31,024 nt of DNA from Ophiocordyceps camponoti-saundersi (nom. inval.) (Eukaryota > Ascomycota > Sordariomycetes > Hypocreales > Ophiocordycipitaceae): contig PDHQ01000369.1 in assembly GCA_003339415.1 (NCBI GenBank), positions 1 through 31,024 of the forward strand, given 5' to 3'. The notes beneath the pieces are model-generated. The model was given only the letters and a program-made list of their open reading frames with translations, ran no database searches and was not told the DNA's origin. The position numbers and the translations under genes were made by a program. Of the stretch, positions 21,680 to 31,024 are shown one piece after another; within the stretch, counting starts at the first letter, position 1; each line of letters opens with the position of its first letter.

Positions 21680-22480
21680 ATATTAAGCTATTTTTCCTTC
21701 TTTATTATAAAACTTTAAATTTTAATATTTAGGGTATTTATATTAATTAGGCGTTCTAGCGCCTTATTAGGATTCTTTTTAATTATTATATTTACTAAGT
21801 TATCTTATTTATTAATTTATCGGATTTTTTTAACTTTATAGTTTTTATATAATTCTTTTATTAATATAATATTAATTATTAACTTTTTTTTTTATAATTT
21901 TAAGTTTTATAAAAATATTTATATAAGGAGTATAAGTTTATATATATAATAGTTTAAATTATACTTAATCTAAGTTTAGATCGAATCCTTATTAACGTTA
22001 ATTTAATAAATATACTAATATTAAAATTAGCCGATATATTATATATTTTTAAAGCGAGTATAGATTAAGTTACTCTCTTATATTTTATTAAGCTTTAGTA
22101 AATAATATTCTTAAAAAGGGTAAATTTATCTTTTCCTCCTATTTCTTATCTAAGTATAATAATATACTTAATTTATAAAAAAAGATCGGTATTATTAGTA
22201 AATAAACTATTAATAAATATGTATAATTTTATATTATTTAATAATATAAGAATATATTATAGCTTATAATTTTAATATTCTTATTATTATTAAAGTTACT
22301 TATTAAGCTTTTTATAATTTTTCTTTTTTAATAATTAATATTACGCGGCGATAAATAAACTATAAGCGGCTTTTATTTAATAGATAGAAATAATATAAAT
22401 ACCCTTCGCTTGCTATTTAAGATATTACTAAGCGGAGTTAGGGGCTAAGGGGTTAATAAGTTAAATCTTAATAGCTTAGC
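21680..22480 (-). pseudogene. Copia RNase H and Pol C-terminus remnant
   Basis: The C-terminal block NPNKALERLI (21774-21745) and the preceding Asp-Asn-Leu region match the DNPAD...NxALxxLxDTN ending typical of fungal Copia Pol. Upstream, a block F-I-N-S-L-F-T-N-N (near 22215-22190) corresponds to the RNase H start that normally contains Asp-Ala/Gly-Ser-Phe. YKRVT precedes a block corresponding to SxLASELY. A fungal Copia-typical APNS followed by A-K-G-I-Y-I lies near 22440-22390. TAA/TAG at expected Gln/Trp positions inactivate it. Confidence 0.88.
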
Positions 22481-23560
22481 CTTTTTACTAAAAATAGATT
22501 AAAATCGGGCTAATATTGATCTAAGAACTATTAAAATCCGCGGTATTACCGGCCTTAAATATAGTTTTTAGCTTAGTACGGAATTAAGCGTTTAATATAC
22601 GCTTTTCCTTTAATTATCTAAAAGCCTTAATACTAAGTATTAAGGTATTATTAGTTTATAAGCTAATAAGCCTAAATTAAGATCGATCCCTATATTTAAT
22701 AAGGAGGTAGGTATTAAAAGTTTATATATATATATATAGCTATTAAAAATAATAATCTTAGTAAGTATAAAACTAGTAAACGCTAGCTTATATAATCTTA
22801 TATAAGGGCTTAATAACTTAGATAATAGTATTATTAAAGTATTAATCTTTTATCTTTAGCGGTAAAGTTAATAATAATATATTTAAAGTTAGATTATAAT
22901 TAAAAATACGCTTATATAATATTATATAAAGTAAGTTTAAAACTTACTTAAAAATTAATAAGTATAAGAGCTAGGATTAAGCGCTAGCTAGTATATTAAA
23001 TTATAAGGGATTAAATAAATATAATATCTTTACTCTTATTACTATAACTTATAATAATAAAGCGGGATTTTTTATATAAGTAGTTTATTCCGGTCCTTTT
23101 AATTTCTTATATTATCTAAGCTTAGAAAATATATACCTAGTAATATTTCTTAAAGTTATATTTTTTAAAAGAAAAGATATTATAGCTAATAAGATTATTA
23201 ATCTTTTAAATATCCGAGGCTTTAAAAAGATACCTTAAAGTAATAATCTTTCTTTTAAACTAAAGCTTAATAAAAAGCGCTATATTATCCTTTTCCTTTT
23301 ATATTATAAAAATATTATAGTAGATAAATTATAACAAATATATATTATAATATATAAATATAAAGTAATATAAGGTAATCTAAGGTATAAGCTAGTTTTT
23401 AAGTAAACTTAACTTAAACTTAATTCGGGGCCTTTATATAAAAGGGATATAAATAATCGAATATAAGTTAACCGAAATAATCGTAGCTTATAAAGGAGAT
23501 TAATAGTTATATTATAACTATTAATTAAAAATAGCGTATAAAGGCTAGTTTATTAACTAA
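22480..23560 (-). pseudogene. Copia reverse transcriptase remnant
   Basis: Recognisable minus-strand blocks include SYSNKSKDII, corresponding to the conserved lead-in of fungal Copia RT. Then comes R-L-I-L-A-L (about 22985-22965), a block corresponding to DITQAYxQS (family), and a segment ending IIINF with Pro-to-Phe change. The catalytic box itself was not placed with certainty; fungal members often have a variant Asp-Asp box. Position between integrase and RNase H supports the call. Confidence 0.8.
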
Positions 23561-23599
23561 GCTTTCTTTAAATACGAACCTAGCTATTAAAAGGCAGCT

Positions 23600-24350
23600 T
23601 TAATATATTAGATATATTAAGTTTATTCCTTATCGATAAGGCGTTACAAACTATCTTTTAAATATAAAACTTTTATAATTTAAATATAGCTTTTTAAATA
23701 GTAATAGCGCGTTTAAAAGTAAAAAGGGTTAATATAAAGTTTAAATAAACTTATAAGTATACCTTAAAGATAAGGAGCGTAAGGATAAGTTTATCTAATC
23801 TAGTAATATTATTAATAGCTTTAACTATTATTTATAAAATTAAGTCCCGCTTAATATTAAGTTAAAGTTTATTTAAGATTATTTTATATACTTATTAAAG
23901 CGGAGCGTAATATTATTTAACTTTTCCTACTAACTAATAAGCTTTAATAGGGACTTAAGTATATATAATCCTTAAAATAGTAGCTTTAGAACAGAATACT
24001 TATAAGTTAAAATTCTTACTAGTATTATATTAGATAAAACCTAAGGGCTTAAAGTATATATTAATTTATATAAGTCTTAAGGTATCTTATATATTTTTAG
24101 CGGAGAGGGATAGTAGGAAATAAATAGCTTAGAAACTTATTACTTAATTAATAATATAAAGTATACCGCGCTAGTTAATATATAAGATATTAATAATAAC
24201 TTCGAAGTTAAAGTTTTTATTATCCTCTAATCGGAATTTAAAATATTATAGCGCTAAGCTTATAAGTTAATATTACTAGTAAATTTTAAATACGGCTTCG
24301 ATAGCTTTTATATTTATATTATAACTAGCTTAAGTAAGAAAATAGTATAA
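23600..24350 (-). pseudogene. Copia integrase catalytic core remnant (DD35E)
   Basis: In one minus-strand frame: first Asp position (now AAT, 24191-24189) in a V-I-I-N-I-L-Y-I-N block; second Asp (now AAT, 24026-24024) in Y-N-T-S-K-N-F, where the family has HDAGxNF; Glu (now AAA, 23918-23916) in the K-A-Y-stop-L-V-G-K-V-K block (family EAHxxxGxVER). There are 54 residues between the Asp positions and exactly 35 from the second Asp to the Glu. A conserved VKAIN block (about 23825) follows. All three catalytic residues are lost by G-to-A change. Confidence 0.9.
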
Positions 24351-27097
24351 TTAAGGGATACTTAAGTATTTAAATCGCTTATAAATTTACTAAATTTCCT
24401 ATTCTATAAAATATAATATAGCTTTTTTAGATAAGGAAAAGAAAAACTAAGAATAGCCTTATTTATATATAACTAGGACCTTAGTTATTTTATATATAAA
24501 GTAATTTAAAGTATTACGGAAGAAAATATTAAGCTAGTCTATATTTATAAGGTAAAGAAAGAATAGTATTTATATAAGGGAAATATAAAAGGTAATCTTT
24601 CTAACTAAAGTCTTAACCGCCGCGGAGCTAATAAAAAAAATAATCTATCCTTCTCCGAACTTAATATTAACTTAACTAATAATTAAGTTATTAAGAGAAA
24701 GGGATAAGATTAAGGCTTATAATATTTTAAACTAAGATTAGCTTAATATTAATATTAATATTATACCTATATTAATTAAGATTCCTTAGAAAGTTATTTA
24801 TAAATATAAGTTAATTAATATAAACTAAGTAATAGGCGTAGTAAAAGGTACTAGCTTATAAGAATTATCTTTAGTTAGAAAATAAAGATATACTAATTAG
24901 TAAAATATATTATTAATATAAAGTAATATAAAAGGTATTTTATTAATTTTTATAACCTATAGTATATTTATAATTTATATTAACTATATAGATATAAATA
25001 TATAATATAGCGTTTTAGGTAATTTTAAAGTTAGAATTATCTAGCTATTACCGTTATTATTATTATTTTTTAATACCTTTTTTAGTTTTTTAAAGTTAGT
25101 AATATAAGTATTAAAGTTAATATTATTACTTATAAATTTATAATAAGCGAGGAATAAGCGTTAAATAGACTATTATTCTTTTTTAATATATTTAGATTAT
25201 TAATATTTTATTTTTCTATAAATAAAATATTTACGATTCTAAGATATATTCGGTATAAGAGTGCGGGTAGAATTCCCGCGGGTATCGCCTTAATATTAAG
25301 TTAGATTTTAGTTAAGGGTTTTTTAATATTAATAATTAAAGTAATAGAAACCTAGCAGAGTTATAATAAGTAAAGGCTAAGCTTAGATAAGCTATTAAAT
25401 ATATTATAAGGCGCTAAACTAATAAGTAAGTACCGTTCTAAGTAATAAACGAAAGTTAGATATAAGAGATTTATTATTTTTAGTAAGTTAAAAGAGAGCG
25501 AATTTAAATTTAAGGACGCCTTTATAAATATTAATAAAAAAATTTATAATAAAGCGTTACTAGTATAATTAGGTCTAAAAATATATTAATAAAAGTTTAA
25601 TTTATTAAATAGCTTTTATAAGATTTTATAAAGCTTATTATTAAGGAATAAAAAGCGTATAAATAGGTATATAGTTATTATCTAATTTATATAATAATAA
25701 GAGTAATTAATATTTATATTAAAATATTTTTATATTTAGAAATATATATTATAAAAAATTAGGAATTAGTTAATATAATTTAAATAATAATATTAAGCTT
25801 ATTTTAAAAAAATATATAAAAAGATTATATAAAAATATAATAAATAAATCTTTAAAATATAATAAGTATTTATTAAAATATAGATTTTATTATCTAAAAG
25901 GTTATATTATTCTCTTATATATAAAGTATTCTTATCTTAAATTTCTATAAATCTAATAATAATATCCGTATTAATATATATATTAGGAAATTTTAACGGG
26001 GAAAAGGTAGTAAATATAGTAATATTAAGTATTAGTTTATCTTAAGAGCGAAAAATTTTCGATAATAGTTCTTTTTAATATTAGTATAAATCTATTTTAA
26101 TATCTAAACGATTATCTTAGCTATTAATATTAAGCTTAGCTATACTTACGGAGAGATCCTTAACTTAAGTATTTAAGAGGGACTAAGCTTTTAAGGTAAT
26201 AGCTTCTAGATCTTTAAATCGGTATATTATAAGTTTCTATATAAGTTAAACTTAAGTAGAGGTTTCTAATAATAAGGCCTAGGTATTAGGTAAATTTTAG
26301 TAATTTCGGGTATCTAAGCTTAATCCTTATTAGGATATTTATTAATATTATATTATAAGTTTAGTAATATTTTAATTTGCTTTTATTTCGGTTTCTAAAA
26401 GTAACTTTTTAAAGATTATAAGTTTAGGTTTAAAGGAGGTTTTCTTAAATATTTAAAGTAGCTATATTAGGGGCTTATTTAAATTTAGAAAGTTTTTAAG
26501 TTTTTTTAAAATAAGTTTTTTAAACTTTCTAATATAGATATTATATTTAGTAAAAAAGCTCTTAATAAGGTTTTATATAAAAACTTATTCTATTTCCTAT
26601 ATCTTTACTTTCTAGCTATTAAAATATCGCTAGAAGATATTAAATAAGGCGAGATTAGAAAGGTATTTATCGCTTTTAATAAATAAAATAAATCTTACTA
26701 TTATAAGTTTAATTATTTCCTAGTTTTCGTAATCTCCTAGAACTTTATTATTTTATTAGTCTAAGTTAAACTTACTTTAATATTAATTTAGAATCTTTAT
26801 ATATCTAAAAGCTTCCTAAGTTAACTAGTTATAATATTTTAAGAGTTTTATCCTATCTTTAGGGGGGGTGCTTATTATTATAAGTAATAGTTTAAACTAG
26901 CTTTAGATTAATATTATAAAGTATTTAAGTTAGTTCTTTTAAAAGTTCTAAAAGAGGTTTTATATAGCTTTATATTAACTTTTTAGAATTAATTATAATT
27001 TACCTTTATACGGTTACTTTTATAAGAGTCTATTATTAAAGTTAATTATTCTATTCTTTACTAATCTATAGTTAATAAAATTTAAACTATTAATTAG
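24351..27097 (-). other. Copia 5' interior: expected integrase N-terminus, gag and leader
   Basis: By position this should encode gag, protease and the integrase zinc-binding region. I found no conserved motif that I can defend. A surviving GC-rich hairpin at 25263-25279 (GCGGG/CCCGC) and an eight-G homopolymer near 26865 are the only distinct marks. Confidence 0.45.
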
Positions 27098-27528
27098 TAT
27101 TAGTTAGCCTTTATAATATATATATAAGAGTTAATAAAGATTATTATTATTAAAAATATATTTTTCTAGTTTTTAATAATTATTTATATTTTATCTATTA
27201 AAAAGATTTCGAGTCTTATTTATATATAAATTATTCTTATATATATTCCCTTTTTTATCTTTTATATATACCTCTTTTTCTATACTCGATATTAGATTAA
27301 GTATAACTTAATCTTTTCCCGAAATTATTTTAATATTAACTAAGAGTTTATTAAAGCTTTTATCTAAATTATTATAATAAAAATATTAATAAAACTTACC
27401 TTACTTCCTATTACCTTACTTCCTTATAATACGTCCTATATAATATACCTCTTTTTCTCTATCTAGCTTATATATAAATTTCCTCCCTCGCTTATATAGA
27501 TTACTATTATACTTTAATATTTCCTATA
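27098..27528 (-). repeat. 5' LTR of the Copia element (431 bp)
   Basis: Direct copy of 21201-21631, same length. On the minus strand a TATATAAGCGAGGGAGG segment about 35 bp into the LTR could be the promoter TATA region. It is more AT-rich than the other copy at several sites and less at others, as with independent RIP. No primer-binding site was recognised just inside it. Confidence 0.93.
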
Positions 27529-27533
27529 TTAAT

Positions 27534-28438
27534 AAAATAAATATATTAGTTTATATAGTTTATAAGCCTCTTTTTAATATTATAATTATAAGCTTAGCTA
27601 ATATTTTTTTAATTTTATTTATTTAATTTTATTATTTATATATCTTATATTTTATAATTAATTAATTTAATAATAATAATATTTAATATACTAGTATACT
27701 TTATATAGCTTAAAACTATCTTATATATATTTTAAAAAGGGGAAAAACTAGAGAGCTTAGAGTAAAACCCTCCCCTTAAGCGTTACCTTAGCTTTAAGTT
27801 AGACCTTGCTTATACCTAGCACTTTATATATCTAATAAGTTAAGTATTAACTAATAATTTAAAAGCTAATATTTCCCCTAAAGCGGACTTTATAATAATA
27901 AAAATATATATAAACTAAGTTTAATATAAAGTTTATATAGCTTACTTATCCTTTTAGCTATTATTATTATTATAAACTAAATTCTTATATTTAATTAAAA
28001 TAGCTTTAATAATTAATTAAAGCCTTATTAATATACCTTAAGAATATATAAAAGTTTTATATCTTATAATAAACTTTATAATAGCTAATTTTAAAAAATA
28101 GCTAGATTATTATAGCGAAATTATAAATAAGTATAAAATTAGAGTTAGAAAAGGAGGTATTATTATATTTACTTTCTAATATTTCCGCCTTAGCTATTAT
28201 TAGTTTCTAGTTAGCGCTAAAAGAGGAGAAAAGGTAATATATATAAAATTCTAATTTATAAACTTTTAAAGTTAAGTAATATATATATTTTTCGCCTAAT
28301 CTAATACCGCTTCTATTTTAATATAAAATAATTTTAAAACTTTTAATAAAAAAATAATAATATAATTTTTTCTTATAAGTTATAAAATAAGTAAACTTAC
28401 TTTTTATATATAAAATAATAAAATATTTATTATATTAT
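27534..28438. other. Unassigned RIP-mutated DNA
   Basis: Between about 28010 and 28225 the plus strand has a frame with few stops that reads like protein. No family was recognised. It may be the body of a second, oppositely oriented Tc1-like copy whose 3' flank is at 30112-30310, but no transposase motif was confirmed. Confidence 0.35.
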
Positions 28439-29905
28439 AGCTTTATTAGGGTTTGAAATTAGTTAGTAACTTTTTAGTCTTTTTTTAGTTAGTTATAACT
28501 AACTAACTAAAGTCACGATTTTTAGTAACTAAAAAAAGTTATAACTAACTAAAGTTACTTAAGTAACTTTTTTTAGTCCGGACTAAATGAGTTATTAGTT
28601 AGTAATTAGTTACTAGCGTTAAATTTTTTTAAAATACTACGCTAAATTAGCTTCTTAAAACTACTTTTTTTATAATTTTAACTATTTTCCCCGCTTTTTA
28701 AAAAAAGGTTAAAGAGAGAGTATTTTAAAGAAAAGTTTTTTATTAAAAAAACGATTTTAAAATAAAATAAATAATATATAAACTAAATAAAAATACTTTA
28801 AGGCTTCTAATATTAGCTTATAACTACTATAGATAAAAAAAGCTTTTTTTTTATTTTAATCTATTTTAGTTTATTTTTTATAAAAATGTTAGTAATAATA
28901 TTATAACTTAATTTAAGAATTATTATAAATTAAATAAAAGTACTTACAAGGTTTTTTTTAAAGTAGTTTAGGAATATATACTTTTTATCTATAAAATATA
29001 CTTTTTAGTTTTTTTTTAAAAAACTTTAAATAAATAAATAAAAAGGTAAGTATTTCCTACCTTCTACTAAGTTTCTAAATAATATAAAATATATCTAGAA
29101 AATTTTCTATATAGACAAAAAATCTATATATTCTAATTAAAAAAAACCAGCTTAATAAGTCTTTTAATTCTTTAGTAATAAATTATTTTCTCTTTTTTCC
29201 TTATTTTTCCTTAAGTATATTTTTTTACTATATTAAACTTTAGTAAAGGTAAAGAAATTAGTTTTCTTTAAACAAAACTCCTTTATTAAGGAACTTATAA
29301 AAATAAAAAAAATATTATCTAATAATAGAGTTTTTTTATTCTATATAAAGATTTTTTTATATATTATTATTAATTATTATAATTATAATAAAAAAGATTT
29401 TAGCTATAAGACTTTAGCTATTTTTATATAAGATTTAATTTAAAATCTATAATTAGCTTTTTCTATAATATAAAAACTTTATTAAATTATAAATAGCTTT
29501 GATATAACTTATATTTATTTTACTTATTTTATCTATTTTATATAAGAGTTTAATAAAATTCTTTCTTTTTAAAAAATAAGTATATATACTAACTACTTAA
29601 ACTAAAGAATTAATTACTCTACGAAAAAAAGCCTTATTAGAAAAAAAAAAGATCTGCTATATAGCCCCTTAAAAGCTCTATATAACAGTATCTTTTTCTA
29701 ATTAAAACTGCCTACGTAAGCTTACTAACCTTTAGTCCTTTTAGTCTTTAGTCTTTAGTTAGTCAGTCACTTTATTTAAAGACTAACTAAAGTCACTAGA
29801 GTGACTAACTAAAGACTAACTAAAAGGTACGTATTTTTAGTCCGGACTTTTTTTAGTTAGTCCTAACTAACTAAAGACTAACTAATTTTAAACTCTAAGC
29901 TTTAT
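28439..29905. repeat. 8-bp target-site duplication AGCTTTAT flanking the 1.45-kb hAT-like element
   Basis: AGCTTTAT occurs at 28439-28446 and 29898-29905, directly abutting the two ends of the element. Confidence 0.88.
28447..29897. mobile_element. hAT-like non-autonomous element (1451 bp), partly RIP-mutated
   Basis: Ends are TAGGGTTTGAAATTAGTTAG and the inverse AAACTCTA; these are RIP-shifted forms of the CAGGG...CCCTG ends at 2090-2528. A perfect 8-bp target duplication flanks it. Both ends carry many AGTTAGT/GACTAACT motifs in both orientations, with a perfect 22-bp palindrome centred at 28495/28496 and an interrupted AGTCCGGACT block at 29840-29849. No transposase frame or motif was found, so it is non-autonomous or too decayed. 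CA/TG are more common than in the surroundings (for example 28511-28516), so RIP was partial. Confidence 0.87.
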
Positions 29906-30111
29906 TATATAATATTTAATAATATATTTAAATTAATAATATTTAAAATATTATTAAACTTAAACTTTTAATATATATAATTTTATATTAAAAATTTCCG
30001 CTTATATTATTATATTCTTCTTATAAATTTAATTTATATTTATTATATTATTAATAATAATTATTAAGGAATTTTACTAAGTTTTAAAATAATATCTTTT
30101 TATATATAATT
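29906..30111. other. Unassigned RIP-mutated DNA
   Basis: AT-only sequence between the hAT-like element and the inverted 199-bp repeat. It may be the 3' end of a plus-strand Tc1-like transposase: a short frame ends in a TAC TAA near 30078-30083, in a place comparable to the stop at 17907. That resemblance is weak. Confidence 0.3.
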
Positions 30112-30310
30112 ATATTATTATTATTATTATAGTACTCTAAAAGCTATAAAAGTAGCTATCAGAACCTCGGTAGTAAGTTAAGTAGGAAAAACCCTCCTAA
30201 AAGAGGTAAAACCCCCCGCTATATAGTAAGACCGCGTCCGGCTCGGGGCCGGGCTAGGCGCTTTATATATATAAAGAAAGTAACCGTTAATTACGGTAAT
30301 ACTATATAAT
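30112..30310. repeat. 199-bp repeat, inverted partner of 17678-17876
   Basis: See the partner entry. This copy has kept more of its CG-rich core (around 30230-30262). It ends exactly where the next hAT-like element starts, so that element cut or abuts the repeat. Confidence 0.87.
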
Positions 30311-31024
30311 TAGGGTTTAAAATTAGTCAGTGACTTTTTAGTCTTTTTTTAGTTAGTCCGGACTAACTAACTAAAGTCCTTATTTTTAGGGACTAAAAAA
30401 AGTCCTAACTGACTAAAGTCCTTATAGTGACTAATTTTAGTTAGTTACTTTTAGTCTTTAGTTAGTTAGTGACTAACTAAAGACTAAAAAATTAGTCACT
30501 AGCGTGAATTTTTTTTTATATTTTTACAAAAAACCTTATTAAAAGCGCTTCTAAATAGTACTTTTTTTTTATTTTTAGCTATTTTACTTCTTTTTTAATA
30601 AAAGGTTAAAGATAATACTTTTTTAAAATATATTTTTAAAAAATATTAAGAAGAAAAAAACGTTAATAAATTATATAATAATATAAAATAATTTTAAAAA
30701 ATAGATAGATCTTATTATAGCTTAAAATTACTTTCTTTATAATTTTACCTATTTTTTTATAATTATTATAAAAATATTAATAGAAATAAAATAGGTATTT
30801 TAAGAATTTATTATAAGTATATAATAGTTATATATTAATAATACTTAAAGATTATATTACTTATAATATTATTTAATATAAGATTATATTTTTTTTCTAT
30901 TTTTAAATAAATTATTAAAAAAGATAATAAATATTATACTTACTACCCTATACTAAGTACTAAAAAGACTAATATTTATTTTTAATACTTAATTAAAGAT
31001 AAATAAATAGTTTAAAAATTTACT
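30311..31024. mobile_element. Third hAT-like element, truncated by the window end
   Basis: It begins TAGGGTTTAAAATTAGTCAG, the family end with its first C turned to T. It then has the GTGAC/AGTTAGT subterminal array, including the perfect 18-bp palindrome AGTTAGTCCGGACTAACT at 30351-30368. Beyond about 30510 its AT-rich interior resembles the interior of the 28447 element (GGTTAAAGA and poly-T tracts in similar order), suggesting the same subfamily. The right end and target duplication lie outside the window; the left flank is TATATAAT (30303-30310). Confidence 0.8.

Larger units (their letters stand above)
21201..27528 (-). mobile_element. Ty1/Copia LTR retrotransposon, structurally complete, RIP-inactivated
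   Basis: Two 431-bp direct LTRs enclose about 5.47 kb. On the minus strand integrase (about 24.35-23.6 kb) precedes reverse transcriptase (about 23.1-22.8 kb) and RNase H (about 22.5-21.7 kb). This integrase-before-RT order defines Ty1/Copia. LTR ends read TA...TA on both copies, TG...CA before RIP. TTAAT flanks the element at 21196-21200 and 27529-27533, a candidate 5-bp target duplication. A polypurine tract (minus strand, 21651-21639) lies next to the 3' LTR and confirms the orientation. Gag should lie about 25.2-27.0 kb but has no surviving signature that I can point to. Confidence 0.92.
11091..31024. other. RIP-mutated AT-rich domain, right of the island
   Basis: Same signature as on the left. 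As a counted sample, 11341-11940 (600 bp) contains one TG and no CA. CG survives in GC-richer patches such as 11225-11320. Gene remnants of several transposon families are readable inside, all with stops at expected Gln or Trp codons. The hAT-like elements at 28447 and 30311 are only partly affected. Confidence 0.93.

Noticed and set aside
23640..25060. Long plus-strand frame with few non-RIP stops
   Set aside because: The minus strand of the same stretch holds the Copia integrase with correct DD35E spacing, so the plus frame is a shadow.
25250..25295. Possible tRNA-derived or structured RNA (GC hairpin in AT-rich DNA)
   Set aside because: No T-loop consensus and no cloverleaf; it lies in the Copia interior and is more simply surviving CG-rich coding sequence.
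1..31024. Mitochondrial or AT-rich organellar or bacterial origin
   Set aside because: The AT richness follows CA/TG loss with CG kept, several nuclear retroelement families are present, and the SDR gene has spliceosomal introns.
28447..31024. CRISPR-like array from the recurring AGTTAGT/GTCACT motifs
   Set aside because: The motifs are short, in both orientations and irregularly spaced; they belong to transposon ends, and the organism is eukaryotic.

Overview
The window reads as repeat-rich chromosomal DNA of a filamentous ascomycete (Pezizomycotina). About 28 of the 31 kb is extremely AT-rich and has lost almost every CA and TG dinucleotide while keeping CG. This is the signature of repeat-induced point mutation (RIP, CpA to TpA on both strands). 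Because ATG contains TG, start codons are nearly absent there, and standard gene finding sees nothing. Read codon by codon, allowing for C-to-T and G-to-A changes, the desert resolves into a nested set of dead transposons. In the middle sits one island of normal composition (about 8.29-11.09 kb) with a single intact-looking gene.

Left block, 1-8.2 kb: a (TTA)n microsatellite, an unidentified low-complexity stretch, then a minus-strand Ty3/Gypsy retrotransposon. Its order is protease (about 5.75 kb), reverse transcriptase with the YIDD box at 4624-4635, RNase H, then a DD35E integrase (3.12-2.83 kb). A 439-bp hAT-type MITE with a perfect 8-bp target duplication sits in the 3' part of pol and has largely escaped RIP.

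Island: a minus-strand short-chain dehydrogenase/reductase gene (10414 to 9326). It has three exons and two short introns that I inferred from splice sites and phase. The product is 313 residues, with a complete Asn-Ser-Tyr-Lys catalytic set and a possible mitochondrial presequence. The remaining island sequence, about 1 kb downstream and about 0.7 kb upstream, has no gene I can support.

Right block, 11.1-31 kb: a plus-strand LINE with APE endonuclease and RT in one unshifted frame (about 12.8-16.3 kb); a minus-strand Tc1/mariner transposase (20.8-17.9 kb) split by a 1.78-kb mini LTR element with 212-bp LTRs; a complete minus-strand Ty1/Copia element (21201-27528) with 431-bp LTRs; and two larger relatives of the hAT-like element (28447-29897, and 30311 to beyond the window end). 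A 199-bp segment beside the Tc1 gene recurs inverted at 30112-30310.

Nothing suggests the repeats cooperate with the dehydrogenase gene. The picture is a single gene stranded in RIP-inactivated, probably heterochromatic DNA. Domain calls in the desert come from reading conserved motifs by eye, not from searches.
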